From Symsagittifera roscoffensis (lineage: Eukaryota > Xenacoelomorpha > Acoela > Convolutidae), in the NCBI RefSeq assembly GCF_963678635.1, contig NC_087066.1, forward strand, positions 68,211,477 through 68,275,476: a stretch of DNA of 64,000 nucleotides, in the 5' to 3' direction. The notes beneath the pieces are model-generated. The model had not been told where the DNA came from. It searched no databases and worked only from the letters and a program-made list of their open reading frames with translations. Below are positions 11,500 through 22,616 of this stretch, piece by piece. Position 1 is the stretch's first letter. Each line of letters begins with the position of its first letter. The translations under genes and the position numbers were made by a program.

Positions 11500-12060
11500 A
11501 AAAAGATTGAAAATTCGACAAAAAATTCGGCGATAATGGGACCCTCAAGATACGGGAAGACTGAGTTAATTTTTTCAACTTTTGATGGGAAGTACTTGCA
11601 TTTTTAGAGAAAGAGTCTTCTCGCAAAGTTAATGTGAAAATCATAAATTTCAACGGTTTCAACGGTTCAGACATCTTTAATAACAAGGAGTTTGTTAGAT
11701 TAGCGTCAGCGACAGACATAGAGTGAAAGATGAAATATATGTTTTGACATACCTTGTTTCAACAAAAACGATGGTCGCGTACGATTGATTTGAACACTTC
11801 ACACATCATTCTGTTCAAATCGCCTCGGGACGTTCAGCAACTAGATTTTTTTAGGAAGACAATTGAAAATATCAAAATATCTGAAAAGCTAATACAAAGT
11901 AGCTGCCAAAGACTCTTTCGGACATCTTCTAATCGACTTGGAACCTCCGTACATCAGATTATTTGAGATATTGTTCAAATATCACACCACCTATGCCAAC
12001 AGTTTTTTATTTACCCATATCCAAAATGGAAACTAATAAAAAAAATTTATCTTTTCTGCG
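11500..12060 (+). pseudogene. ATP: A32-like genome-packaging ATPase (element B)
   Basis: Remnants include a Walker A-like GPSRYGKTELIF near 11,540. A second block, with HIILFKSPRDVQQ (11,805-11,840), matches HIVLFKSPRDVLQ in the element C ATPase. Then comes GHLLIDL near 11,925, matching GHLLIDLTP. Stops and frame changes separate the blocks. In Polintons this FtsK/HerA-type ATPase is thought to package the genome into capsids. Confidence 0.7.
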
Positions 12061-12890
12061 GCATGTGGTACAACGGAAACCTGACCAGCTAGGACGTCTA
12101 ATTGGAAAACTTCGAATCGCGAGATCTTAATACTTATTTGCGAATGTTTGCTCAATGTAGTGAATGGAAACGTACCCGTTAAAAATGCAAATATCGAACG
12201 ATTCGAGACAGTATACAAATATTTAACCACTCTAAAAACCAGTGTTGTCAAAAAATTGCAATTTTTCTGAGTATAGAAGATTTGCATCTAGTGCGACAAA
12301 AAGTTTATTTTCGTTACAAGTACCTCACAACCTAATTATTCTTGCCGAGGAATTCATTTTGTTTACGAAAAATTATACGTTAAAAAGCAACTACAGGCTG
12401 CTCGTGGTCTTCATGATAATAGTATTAAACATTAACCCGCTCAACTATTCTACCTTAATTGGCTTAGACCCCTATTACCTCCTAAAACTAGTAAGACTAC
12501 TGCGACGAAGCAAACATTTACGGAAGAACAGTTTAAAATATTAGAAAACGATGAAGAAGTACTGGTCGAATGTGATAAAAAAATGAAAAATTAGAAGAGA
12601 AAAACCATACTCTAAAAGAGAAAAACAGTTACAGGTTTTGAAAGAGAAAAAATTTGTAAGAGCAAAAACCATACTTGAAATCATAAACAATTTCGAAAGA
12701 GCAACCATGGATCATGACCATCAGCTGATATGTGTGAATAAAGTACCAACAGGACCTGAGGCTGCAGTGTTTTTCTCCAACAAAAAAACTACATAATCCA
12801 CCCGCGTTCTTTATCCTTTTAACTGCTCTCAATTTGAATGAAAAGTTAGTCGTAAAAATTTTTGATACCCGCATCAAAAAATATTGGAAA
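12061..12890 (+). other. Decayed element B segment, no gene resolved
   Basis: In element C the space between ATPase and core protein holds a small basic gene, an acidic gene, the integrase and the penton gene. Here I see only short frames, e.g. RHVVQRKPDQLGRLIGK near 12,060-12,115, which faintly suggests the small helical gene after the ATPase. No DDE integrase or penton motif could be read, so these may be deleted. Confidence 0.3.
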
Positions 12891-13092
12891 AGAACAACTT
12901 CTTCAGGCAGCTCGAGAACTGATAAAAGTTGCAACAAAAAAAAGCCCAAAGTAGACACTCAAAAGCACCATTAGACAAACAATCAAAAAGCAAGTAGGAG
13001 GAGGAAGTAGATCTCGAAAAAGTCATCCGAAAAAAAGCAACGATGGTGAAACAAAAATCGAGACGCGTCATTCTCAGAAAATGAACCGCACA
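12890..13092 (+). pseudogene. Basic virion-core-like protein (element B)
   Basis: A frame carries ELIKVATKK, a stop, then TIKKQVGGGSRSRKSHPKK and a Lys/Arg-rich tail. The GGG-then-basic arrangement parallels KVRKQLGGGKKKSKRR at the end of the element C core-like gene, and both sit just upstream of the capsid gene. In adeno-like viruses such proteins condense DNA. An internal stop and short length indicate a pseudogene. Confidence 0.45.
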
Positions 13093-13251
13093 GAGAAGTC
13101 GCTCCGTCTTCTTTACAGGGGTTAAAATAGTTTTTTTTTATTACCGAGTGAATTAACTCACATCTCGTAGGACTTTTATGAAAAACCGCAATTTTACTTG
13201 CCATTTTTGAAAACTCATTCACCCAAAATATTGCACGTTCTTTCTTGGTGG

Positions 13252-14210
13252 TGTCATACTCGATTTTGAAGTACTGGACAACAGAAACATTTTCATTGAT
13301 CTTCAACGTACTCGCTTGGACATAATTCGACGAAATATTCGAACGCAGCTACAAAGGCGGCAAACAGAGATACGCCGTTTATTGATAACAATCCTGTATC
13401 TTCGTCTTTTCTGAGTGTGCAAAGTCTCTGAATGGCGAGAAAATATCAACTATCACTACTAATTTTGCCCATAAAAGCTTTTTTGAGACAAAGTTTTCAT
13501 ACGGTAACGATGTCAAAAAACATGGTTGGCTTGCCAAAGTTATTATTATGAAGAAAACCCATCAGCTACTGACGGTAATGGAAGGAGAGCTGAGGATGTT
13601 GCGGAGCATAAAGCTCTCGTTGATGCTCGAAAGAGCTGAGGCTATTTGATAAAATTGCTTGCAACTTCTTGTCGTGTGACAAGCACTTACTTAGCGGTGT
13701 GACAATTAGATAGTCTCTTAGACGTTCTCCTATCAAACTTGTTGTCATATCTGAAGATGCAGCCAAACACTACAAGATTCAAATTATCGAAGCTAATCTC
13801 TATGTCAGAAAACTGACTATGAATGAATATGGTCTCTCATTGATAGAAAAAACTTTGTTGAAGAAACCAACCATTTACAGTTACATTGAAGTGATGCCAA
13901 AAAAATTTCTCGCAACTGCAGGTGTACAAAGTTGGAGACAACAGGATCTTTTCTCGAAAGAACCTATGCGAAGAGTGATAGTAGCAATGAGCAAAAATGA
14001 ACAATATCTGGGTACTAACAGGACAACTCCTTTCATTACCAGAAATTCGGTTTGAATGAGACCATTGTGTACAAAAACTGCCTACCCATTGTCGGACCTA
14101 CAATCTCAACAAGAAACATTGGAAGAACTTATTACAATACGCTTCAACCTCTTGTTTTTGTATTGAACACTAGTCTTGGAATCAGTCTTGCTAATTATGA
14201 TAATCATTAT
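13252..14210 (+). pseudogene. MCP: Major capsid protein, 5' part, split by element C (element B)
   Basis: Blocks typical of one Polinton double-jelly-roll capsid lineage appear in order: FEVLDNRNIFIDLQ (about 13,265), a TWLACQSYYYEENPS-like block (13,520-13,565), VVISEDAAKHYKIQIIEA (13,740-13,795), FLATAGVQSWRQQD (about 13,905), RRVIVAMSKNEQYLGTNR (about 13,970), and finally SLGISLANYDNH ending at 14,210. Frameshifts occur near 13,360, 13,500, 13,640 and 14,040, plus at least one stop. The frame then hits the left TIR of element C; the next conserved block (FDLTSTQEFSPDFIHP) is found right after the other end of C, at 31,745. The protein belongs to a different capsid subgroup from that of element C. 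Confidence 0.85.
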
Positions 14211-14411
14211 AGTAGTATAGGTTGGGGTAGTTCAGCCGGGGGGGGGGGGGTGCTGACCCCCATGTATTAACATAGGCCATAGAGTATCCGGTCAGCACCC
14301 TATGTATTAAGATAGGCTATTGATTTCCCATTGTATTAGGATAGGGAATAGGTTTCCCAATGTAATAAGATACGAGGTTTCAGATGGTAAGATGGTAAGT
14401 TTCAGAAAAAT
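14211..14411 (+). repeat. Left terminal inverted repeat of element C
   Basis: About 200 bp matches the reverse complement of 31,542-31,742 with scattered differences. It includes a G-run (14,228-14,240), GTGCTGACCCCCATGTATTA, GAGTATCCGGTCAGCACCC and iterated ATGTATTAAGATAGG-type units. Internally it carries short direct repeats (TATTAAGATAGG and TTTCCCAATGTA), a common feature of Polinton TIRs. Confidence 0.9.
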
Positions 14412-14570
14412 TTTTGGCGCCCGAATTTCCCATGTAAAGATTTCCCTATGTCTAAGACATTCTTTGTAGGGAATTAAAAACTCATTAGGGAATAGGATTC
14501 CTAATGTATTACGATGGTAGGTTTCAGATGGTAAGATGGTAAAGTTTCAGATGGTAAGTTTCGAAAAAAA
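14380..14570 (+). repeat. Subterminal direct repeats inside the left end of element C
   Basis: GTTTCAGATGGTAAGATGGTAAG-like units appear at 14,378-14,402 and 14,520-14,566, accompanied by AAAAATTTTTGGCGCCCGA versus AAAAAAATTGGCACCCGAG. A related CTGAAACTTACCAT motif recurs near the right end (31,335-31,475). It looks like a roughly 150-bp duplication of the TIR edge. Confidence 0.6.
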
Positions 14571-14744
14571 ATTGGCACCCGAGTTTTTTGGAGCTCGATT
14601 TAGCCAATTTTCCAGATTGTAAAAGTTTTCCTAATCAAAAAACAACATACTCTTAACCCAAACGTAGCGTTTAAAAAGAGTTTTTTTTTTAAAAAAAGGT
14701 TAATTACAGAGAAAATGTATTAGTTCACAGCATCTACAAATCTC

Positions 14745-17700
14745 TTACAAATTTAGAGGTTTAGTATGTATTCCATCACATTCAACTTCCCGTTTAGGGT
14801 AAAAATAGCTCAGTCCTTTTTTAGTTTGTTCATAAGTTGCGACTGCATGGTTAATCGTTTTAAATCCTCTATTCGTTGACTTCAAATTCACTGCCTCATC
14901 CAGTACTTGTCGATACTTTGCCATTGGTCCATCTCCAGAGTCTTCTAATGCACGTTTGTTCAGACCTTTACTGCTAAACTTATACTTTTGACTTTTACTA
15001 TCGTAACAGCAATAGGTTTTACTACACAGGCATAACATTTCGGTGCATCTGAACTCCTCCTTGAAAAATCCTGGTTCTCTCTTGTCATGTTTCTTATGTT
15101 TAGAACAGCAAGTACGGGGAAAAAAGTTGTTTTTTGCATCTGCTCTGAAATTGTCTCGACAGTCCTTGCTTCGCCTTTCAGTCCATTCTGCTCGCTTGCT
15201 GGGAAAGATACAATCATCTAAATCTTCTTCTGCCAAAGCCAAATAGAGGTAATCTGTATCCATTTCGAGTTCTTCGAATTTGTTGACATCGCAAAATTCA
15301 TCGAAAAAGTTATAATACAACTCCAACATTCTCAACTTGAAATACTGTAGTATAAAAAATCCTACTATAATTGGTTCACGATGCTCTATAGTAGATTTAA
15401 CAACTTCATACAAATCTTTAGCTACGATATTAAGTCTCTTGAAGAATTGGTTATTGATAGCTTTGTGGGTTTTTTCGTCTCCAAGATATTTTGTCATTGT
15501 ATGTTTTGATCTGTCCATTATGTGATAGCCGTAGGAACTTTTCCTAGAAGTTTCATTGTTTCGGCTACTACGCCAGATAATGGATTTTCATCGCCGGCTG
15601 GCCTAGCATCAACAACAGACTGAACAAAACTGTTGAATACTTTATGCGGTGTGTATTGTACAAAACGATGAATTTTTGTACATTGTAGTCCTAGATCCAA
15701 ATAAAAATTGAAAAGTGGTGTGATCAGTGTTCCGTTGGTCAATTTGAAGCTCGATATCAACTTTCTTTGCGATTGTTTTAACAAATCGTTTTCTTCCGCA
15801 TATGTCTTCATATATTCACCAATATCGTTTCTGTAAACATCAATATTTTTGTAAATAGGTGGGAAATTGGAAAATTTTGCTTTAAGCTCATCTGGAACAC
15901 TCAGATCGCATTGCACATAGCCGAACATTTTTTCATTTCTAATGTTTTGCACTAGTGAATTTGTAGAAAGAGGTCTTTTGAAGGGAAAGTGAGTTCTAAC
16001 GTGATTTTTCAAGCCTACATTGTTTTTAAATTGATCCCACCAGCTACACTCCCACATTTCTTCTATAGAGTATCCTTTTTCTCGAATGTAGTCTTTTCGA
16101 AGATCATCCATTTCTCTTTTCTTGGTTCCTCGTTTGATATCATCATCAGTTAGGCTCGGTCTAGATTCTTGACAAGGACAAAAATGGAAATAACAACCCA
16201 TTGCTTCAAAGACAGTCTTGCAATGGTTGCAATAACCATCAACACTAAAGCAATCAATTTTTTTCTGTTTTCCTGTAGTGTAGTAACTCTCAATTTTACA
16301 TTCAGTTCTGGTTGCTTGAAAGTATGACATGACCATATTTTCAAATGTTCGAACTCGATTTTGCCTTGCCTTGAGTTTTTGTGTTTCTTCATCGTAGTCC
16401 CATCTCGTATACAAACCTGTGGGCATATCCTGACACATAGAATAAGGATAGAGTTGACTAGCATCAATCCCAACGATTGATTTACACAAATTTTTTGATT
16501 TTCGAATAAAGGTTTCATTTGCTACTGCTTTCCTTGTGAAAACAATTGAGGGACCACCGGTCATATCTTCCCGTATTTTTTCAAGCAAGTCACTATCACT
16601 CGAAAAGAATGGGTAAAACTTATAGTCGGTTGATTTGTGTAGACAGATGTTGGCTAGATTCGGTAGTGTGCAGCCGAGCTTTAACATATCTATCCCTTTG
16701 TCATGATAAAAATCAATCATTTTCTGCATAGCATCAAGGGTAGGAACAACATCTTTGTTGTTATACCGCCGTAGAAAGTCGCGAAATGTTTTCATCTTTT
16801 CCTGTTCCCAGATAGATTTAAGGTAGTTGTAGTTTTCCAATCCCGTAGCTGGTTTGGTTTTGAGACCGAGTTTTTTCAAGGCTTGCTCTTCAGTTATCCC
16901 AGTGTTAAGAAGTTTTTGATAATCATCAAACTCTTTATCGAGAGGGTTACTATTCTTCAGTTTGCTGTAGAAGTCATCATACGAGGGTAGTTGTTGTTCA
17001 TCAAGCTTGTTCGGAGTATCAAACCACTCGTATGGAAAGTATCCTTTCAGCTCACTGGCTTTGTAAGCTTTTAGAAAAGAGTCTAAGGTAGTAGCTCCAC
17101 CTAAAAACTTCATAATGTCCAGAAGCTGAACATCTCCAAATTTGAAGGAAACAAAGTCGTTTGCTTTCTTGATAACTGATGGTTCAATTTCTTTTTCCTT
17201 GATAAGGTAGGGAATGAGGTATGATTTAACGAGGTTTATATCATACCGACCACTGTTGAATCCAAATACTGGTAGAGTATTGGTGTATCTCTCTAGATGT
17301 TGCATCAAATCAATCAAATGATTTTTTTGAATCCTGAGAAAGTGAGTGGATGCGTCTGTTTCTTCCTCATTCTCGATACATTCATCTTCGTACTCTCTTG
17401 CTTCAATCTTGTTGAAACTAACTCGTTCATTAAGTATGCTGAAAATTGCGTGTAATCGCTTTTTGATGTTATTTTCAATTTCCAGAAACTTTGATCGCAT
17501 TTCGATTTTTTTTCTGCTAACAACTCCAAGTTTGCCACAAAGTCAATAATGAGGGATTGTGGATCTTTTTCCACACAAAAAAATGGGTTTGTCAAGCAAA
17601 TTGGATGAAATTGACACTGATATGGGTTCATGCTTCCCGATCCAAGTTATTGTTTCGGTTGGTTTTAGTTCTTCGGATGGCACGCAAATTGATTCAAAAT

Positions 17701-19084
17701 CAAAAATAGCGACATTTTTGAATAAGGTTTGTTCTTTTGTGTACTCAATAATGAACCCATCCAGTTTTTCATATAACGTCTCTCGTAGAGTATAAACATT
17801 TTTGGGGTAAATGTTTTTGATTCGATCTTTGCATCGTAGGAGATGCTTGTTGAAGTGGTCTGCTTTGTGGAAAAATGTATCGCAAGTTGGGCATCGGAAG
17901 CATTTGAAGAAGTTGTCGATGTTATTGACGTAAATAATGTGGTTGTTGTATCGTAGAAGTTTCACTGTGTTCTCATATTTACCGATACTTCTCCGAGCTA
18001 ATTCTCCCACGAAGTCTCCATCTTCAATGTTTATATCGTAGATAAAGATGTTTTTCTCTACTACATCTTCAACTACTGGTAGATTATCCATCGAAACTCC
18101 ACGAAACTGTTTCGGATCACAACCCAATTTCTCCAGAAAATCGTTAAAGATCTTGGAAGTGGAATATTCAAGACCAGTTATTTCATGTAAATGAACTGCA
18201 AGCGCTCGAAACAAACACAAATTGTCATTGTATGGTTGTTTTGTGTCTTGATTCGAAATCAAACAATTACCATGGTTATTCCTCAGAAGTGGTTCGGGAA
18301 TCACAGAATCTGGACATCCCATAGGTACATTTTTCAGTAAGGCTGCAAAAATGGTCACATTAGTGATCAGCTTGAATCGCCATTTCGTATTTTGTCTCTC
18401 TTGTGTACAAATTTCAATGATATCTTGCTCATGGACCTTGTTCTGTATAGTTGTCAAGTCTGCTTTAGTACAAAGTAGTATAGATTTATCAAAGAGTGTG
18501 TTATTTTCATGAGCGTAGAAATAACGATATTCGCTTGTTTCTATATTACGTAACACAAATCCCAAGGCAATGTTGATTTTTGCTGCACAATCAAGTTTTT
18601 CAAAGACTAGATCCAGTTTTTCATTAATTAGATTAGGATCTAGTTTTGAAAGTTGAAAATTTAATACTTTGTGGCGTCCATTTTCTATCTCAGTATCTGT
18701 CAAGAAGTGTTGACAAGCATTCAACTCATCTCGTAGCTGATCACTATCCTCCTCGTTTTCCAAGATTGTATTCAAATCAGCAACATAATCACTCGTTTTT
18801 CTAGCTTTCATTCCGTGATCCTTCTTGCGATGCTGTTGAAGTGAATAATAGCTTGGAAATTCTTTCTCACACGATACACACTTTGTTGACTTTGACTTTG
18901 ACTTTACGTGCTTCTTGCTCGTATGGAAATTCATTTCTTGCTGGTTGTAAGTACAATAATTACATTCCGGACAAAAAACAACTCCTCGCACACAACTCTT
19001 GCAATGTCGAGCCGCATCGGACCTCCTGTACTCTTTACCACAATCATCGCATTTCACTTTCTCATTTTTCTTCAGCGATGGCAT
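14745..19084 (-). pseudogene. POLB: Polinton protein-primed DNA polymerase B (element C), three frames
   Basis: The gene starts at ATG 19,084 and spans three frames (19,084-17,543; about 17,630-15,518; 15,518-14,745). Order: C2H2/CxxC fingers (18,850-19,050), a further finger near 17,850-17,910, Exo I FDFES (about 17,690), Exo II FNSGRYD (about 17,250), Exo III YHDKGID (about 16,705), palm motif A DASQLYP (about 16,455), a VDGYC...GCYFHFCPC Cys/His insert (about 16,170-16,240) resembling the VSR-like module of other Polinton polymerases, motif B around LLG(K)SSYGY (15,525-15,545) and motif C MDTDYLY (about 15,255). A frameshift lies at Exo I-II (about 17,540), and an apparent one-base loss falls in motif B, at the codon for the conserved Asn. 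Otherwise the frames are long and clean, so inactivation is recent. Full length would be about 1,440 residues. Confidence 0.9.
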
Positions 19085-20565
19085 CTAAAAAATGGAAGAA
19101 TTTTTAAGTCTCAATAAAAAGCTGTTAGTACTTGGTACATATCAAATTGGGAGATTTAAAATTTCCAAAAAATTGATTAAAAAAAATTTAACTTACTTTG
19201 AATTGTTAAAAATATTTGAAATTTATTTCAAGTAGTTATACAAAGTATAGAGCAGTTGCTTTTAACGTAAAAGAAAATCAGAATGAAAAAAGTTTTTTTT
19301 TGCTTTTTATTAGAGAAAATCAACCAATCAGAATTGAGTATTCTTTTAGTAACACTGTTTGTTGGAAATCAACCAATCAGAATTCAGCATTTTCTAAAAG
19401 TGAATTGTTTATTACTTTTAAAAAACCTTAATCATTATTTGAAAAATTTCTATCAAAAAACATTTGAGCTTCCTCGAGTTACTTTATAAGAAAAAACAAA
19501 AAATTCCAAATGATTTTCTTATTGATGAAATAGATGTTGACTCTTACTTTTTTCATAATTTTTTGGACGCCTTATTGTACAAAATAGAGTTATCCGACTA
19601 AGTAAAGGTCTCTTCAGAGAAACTTACTCAATCGAAGAGTTTACTTTTGATTCACATATTGCGTATCAAAGTTTTGAACTTACGGCTGAATTACACCTCA
19701 CAAGGAAAGAAATTTTGTTTATTCTCGAGAATTTGAAACTGATCAAAAAATCGTACGATAATATATCAAAAACTCTTTTTATCCCCTGCCCAAAACCCAA
19801 ATTTGTAAAAAAAGCCTCAGCAAAGTTCTTTATTCCTTCATTTCTTTAAGGATTTTCAAAGTTCAAAATCCTGCTTGATTCGGTCTGGAATCAAACTTCC
19901 AGAAGTTTGCTTTGAAAAATTCGTCAAATTTGAGTGATCTTCCCAAATTTACATCAAAGTCAAAGAACTTGACTATCTACTCAAAAATCAGCAATTTCTC
20001 ATTGATTACATACAAAAAATTCAATTAACTTGATGAAAAAAGTTGCAGAGATGTTACTTGTTTGCTATTCTTTTGTTACTTATATCAGCAATATTTCTTA
20101 TTTTTACTGCAAATAACTTTTGGTCATTTATTTTTGCAATTGCTTTTGTTTTGTGTATATTTTTACTTATTTGGAAGATTTAAGTCCTTAAAGATTTCTC
20201 TGATTGGATACGACAACTAGAACAAAAATGAACGTTTTTGTGATTGGAAACGACAAAATCCAAAATGGAGCTTTGTTTCCGATTGGATACGACTTTTATC
20301 CAAGAATCCCATAAAAGGAAGCTGAAATCTGATTGGACACGACTACAATCCAAATAAGGAAAATCAATTCTGATCGGTTAAACCCACACAGTCGAGTTGA
20401 AGTTACCCCTAACTCCTAACTAAAAATCATTTTATTTTCAACTTAACTACCGTCAACTACCTCCTGTCTCAGCTCTAAATACCTTAAATTCAACTTATCT
20501 TCCGTCAACTACCCCTCTCTCAACTCTTTCTTATTTTTACTCTTGTACTCAATTTATTGCTCAAA
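19085..20565. promoter_or_regulatory. Divergent intergenic region with repeated CCAAT boxes
   Basis: This 1.5-kb non-coding region separates PolB (leftward) from the rightward genes. A CAACCAATCAGAATT motif occurs near 19,321 and 19,373. Four copies of TGATTGGAxACGAC (inverted CCAAT) start at about 20,201, 20,241, 20,280 and 20,330, roughly 40-50 bp apart, followed by a diverged TGATCGG at 20,371. Nearer the ATG, an ACCGTCAACTACC / TCCGTCAACTACC pair repeats at about 20,449 and 20,511. CCAAT boxes are typical eukaryotic promoter elements, so this looks like a bidirectional early promoter. No TATA box is obvious next to 20,566. Confidence 0.5.
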
Positions 20566-21053
20566 ATGATCTTCTCAGTGCAAAACAGCAACCTCATGTA
20601 CTCTGTAGAATTTTCGCCTGATCTAGTACAAATTCAAGTGCGAGAAACAGTCTCTGGAGTTTTCTGGCACGAATGGACATCCCAATCCAAGTCTGGCACA
20701 TGGCGGAAGTGATGCGAAGGGATTTCAACGAACATCATATGATGCAAGTTCCCATCACAGAGAACCAACTTGGAACAATGCAAATGATGGGGGAAGTTTC
20801 TGATCATGTGGGAATTAACTATCCCGAAATTCCGGACTCAAGATTTGCGGCTCAACCAGTCGACGACTTCCTCTTTCCTTAGGAGGAGGATGGATCAGTC
20901 GAAAACCCCATCACAATAGATGAAGATGAGGGATTCTCAGAAACAATGACACCTCCAGTTCCACAACAACCACCAGCAAGGGAACCTCGTCCAGCTCTGC
21001 GTTCTATAGAGAACCTCCAGAACTTTTCTGCTGCTCGACAGCTCTTTGATTAA
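20566..21053 (+). pseudogene. Small Pro-rich acidic protein (element C), frameshifted
   Basis: ATG at 20,566 opens a frame stopping at 20,710, but a second frame overlapping from 20,673 continues with HMAEVMRRDFNEHHM and an acidic, Pro-rich tail (TMTPPVPQQPPAREPRP) to TAA at 21,051, interrupted by TAG at 20,880. One frameshift and one stop thus separate the pieces of a protein of about 160 residues. The poly(A) signal AATAAA at 21,065-21,070 follows directly. It resembles no family I can name; first rightward gene after the divergent promoter. Confidence 0.5.
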
Positions 21054-21064
21054 ATGTTTTTGTA

Positions 21065-21070
21065 AATAAA
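21065..21070 (+). promoter_or_regulatory. Poly(A) signal AATAAA after the 20,566 gene
   Basis: AATAAA lies 12 nt after the stop codon of the preceding gene, so the gene probably has its own short mRNA. Confidence 0.45.
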
Positions 21071-21304
21071 GGTTGTTTGGTTTTGACTTCGTTTTCTGTA
21101 ATTAATTTCTTCAACTTCACTTTAATTATGAGAATAGATGAGAGGTTCAAGGTAAACCATTGAAAAACAAATAGAACTTAGTTAAGTGCTCCGAACTCGC
21201 ACACATAGTAAAAAATTTGATTAATTTTTGCACAAAAATTCGGAAAAACACTAGAAAAACTGTACACAAGTAAAAAGTTACCTAATCGATATTGCATCTT
21301 GTAC

Positions 21305-21640
21305 ACACTTTTAGCCTTTTGTAAAAAAAAATTGAAACACTTTTCGCATTTTGTAGAAAAAAAATAAAACACTTTTCGCATTTTGTCGAAAAAATTGAAA
21401 CACTTTTCGCATTTTATCGAAAAAAGTAAAACACTTTTCGCATTTTGTTGAAAAAATTGAAACACTTTTCGCATTTTATCGAAAAAAGTAAAACACTTTT
21501 CGCATTTTGGTGAAAAAATTGAAACACTTTTCGCATTTTATCGAAAAAAGTAAAACTTTTCGCATTTTGTCGAAAAAAGTGAAACAATTTTCGCATTATG
21601 TCAAAAAAATTTGAAACATTTTTTAAAACTTGTTAAAAAA
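21305..21640. repeat. Minisatellite, 30-31 bp period, about ten copies
   Basis: Units of ACACTTTTCGCATTTTGTCG plus an A-rich spacer repeat head to tail, decaying at both ends. Some copies alternate between two sub-types (GTCGAAAAAATTGA and ATCGAAAAAAGTA), suggesting growth by 60-bp higher-order steps. Reverse-strand frames through it (KCEKCFNFF-like) are repeat artefacts. Confidence 0.85.
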
Positions 21641-21802
21641 ATTGAAAAGTTTTTTTTTGCAACTTTTTGAAAATCAAAACAAATATTACATCTTTCTTAC
21701 ATGTTTGAAAATTTTTTGTGCAAAGGTTTTTGACCACGGTGATTTTTTTTTTCGGTAATTAATGGTAACTTTGTAAACATATGAGAGAAAATAGATGGAA
21801 TA

Positions 21803-22402
21803 TCAGAAGTTTTTTATTGAAAAATTGACATGATCACTATTTACAAATCCATAATCATCAATAAAACAATCAATTATTTTTAACAAATCTTGTTCATATT
21901 TTGAGTTTTGTACTTTACGAACTCTTTCTAGAAAAGCTGAACCAATAGTTTGTGTGGAAGCTAGTTTCTGGTTAGAACACAAATAGTGACGTTTGAATTT
22001 TTTGCGTAACAGTCTTTTCTTTGCAACACTTGGCATTTTTTCTGCTCCTTTCCATTTCAAATTGTGATGAACAGCGCGGTCAAGTTGATTGAAAACTTCG
22101 CCAGTTGATGAAATAGCATTCGAATAAAATCTGTATTTGTACAGAGTGTAAAGACAATCGATAATTTGGTATGTGAAATGAAAATTACCCAATCGTTGTA
22201 AAATTTGATCGAAAGATGAACCAATCAGAAGTATGTGGAACTTACAATTTTCCAAAGAACAGTAAGAATTGTGGGTAGAGACACAAAAATTATTGGTTAC
22301 TATATATTTTTCGTAAAAATCACTGGAAACGGAAATAAATAGCGATTTTTGACAATACTCTGAATAAAAGCTGGGAAGAGCTTGACACATAGCTGCAGCC
22401 AT
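21803..22402 (-). CDS. Unrecognised basic protein, intact (element C)
   Basis: An open frame from ATG at 22,402 (199 codons) to 21,803. It is rich in Cys, Tyr and Phe in the first half, then has a strongly basic patch (AKKRLLRKKFKRHY) and a mixed C-terminus. A TATATAAA box lies at 22,435-22,442, about 33 nt upstream of the ATG on the same strand, consistent with its own promoter. It is one of the few unbroken genes in element C and is oriented like PolB. A nucleic-acid-binding role is suggested only by the basic patch. Confidence 0.55.
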   Translation of the reverse strand: MAAAMCQALPSFYSEYCQKSLFISVSSDFYEKYIVTNNFCVSTHNSYCSLENCKFHILLIGSSFDQILQRLGNFHFTYQIIDCLYTLYKYRFYSNAISSTGEVFNQLDRAVHHNLKWKGAEKMPSVAKKRLLRKKFKRHYLCSNQKLASTQTIGSAFLERVRKVQNSKYEQDLLKIIDCFIDDYGFVNSDHVNFSIKNF

Positions 22403-22434
22403 CTGGAACAATGATTTTTGCTGAAAGTTGTGGA

Positions 22435-22442
22435 TTTATATA
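22435..22442 (-). promoter_or_regulatory. TATA box upstream of the 22,402 gene
   Basis: TATATAAA reads on the minus strand about 33 nt before the ATG at 22,402. This is close to the start codon, so the 5' UTR would be very short. Confidence 0.35.
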
Positions 22443-22616
22443 GGAACACTAACACCTACACAATTCCATTTTTGGAAATTTCCCTCAAAAATTCCAATCA
22501 TAGATCTATTTCCTTTTATCGTTCAGTGAATGACTCATATTGTTTACTTTCAATTTCGTTTAATCTCAAATTCATTTCTCTCATTTCTCTTCATCTGATC
22601 AGTCTGTTCTTCAAAA

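Larger units (their letters stand above)
9202..14210 (+). mobile_element. Polinton/Maverick element B, left portion (decayed)
   Basis: The order of recognisable remnants parallels element C: DNA-binding-like ORF, LHD-motif protein, DxE exonuclease-like protein, A32-type ATPase, basic core protein, then the major capsid gene. That gene breaks off exactly at 14,210, where element C begins, and resumes at 31,743. No integrase or PolB remnant was recognised in the retained part. Its left boundary lies between the GT31 exon (8831) and 9202; I could not define its TIR. Confidence 0.8.

Noticed and set aside
1416-14210. Treating the PolB at 1.4-6.2 kb and element B as one Polinton
   Set aside because: A galactosyltransferase terminal exon and poly(A) signal appear between them, while the gene's other exons lie beyond element B. 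One continuous element would have to enclose a host exon. It remains possible if that exon is a stray fragment.
18841-19117. Plus-strand frames opposite the PolB zinc-finger region
   Set aside because: They are antisense to a recognised coding frame and lack motifs.
21305-21640. Regular 31-bp repeats resembling a CRISPR array
   Set aside because: There are no unique spacers, the units are contiguous and alternate in type, and the context is a eukaryotic mobile element.
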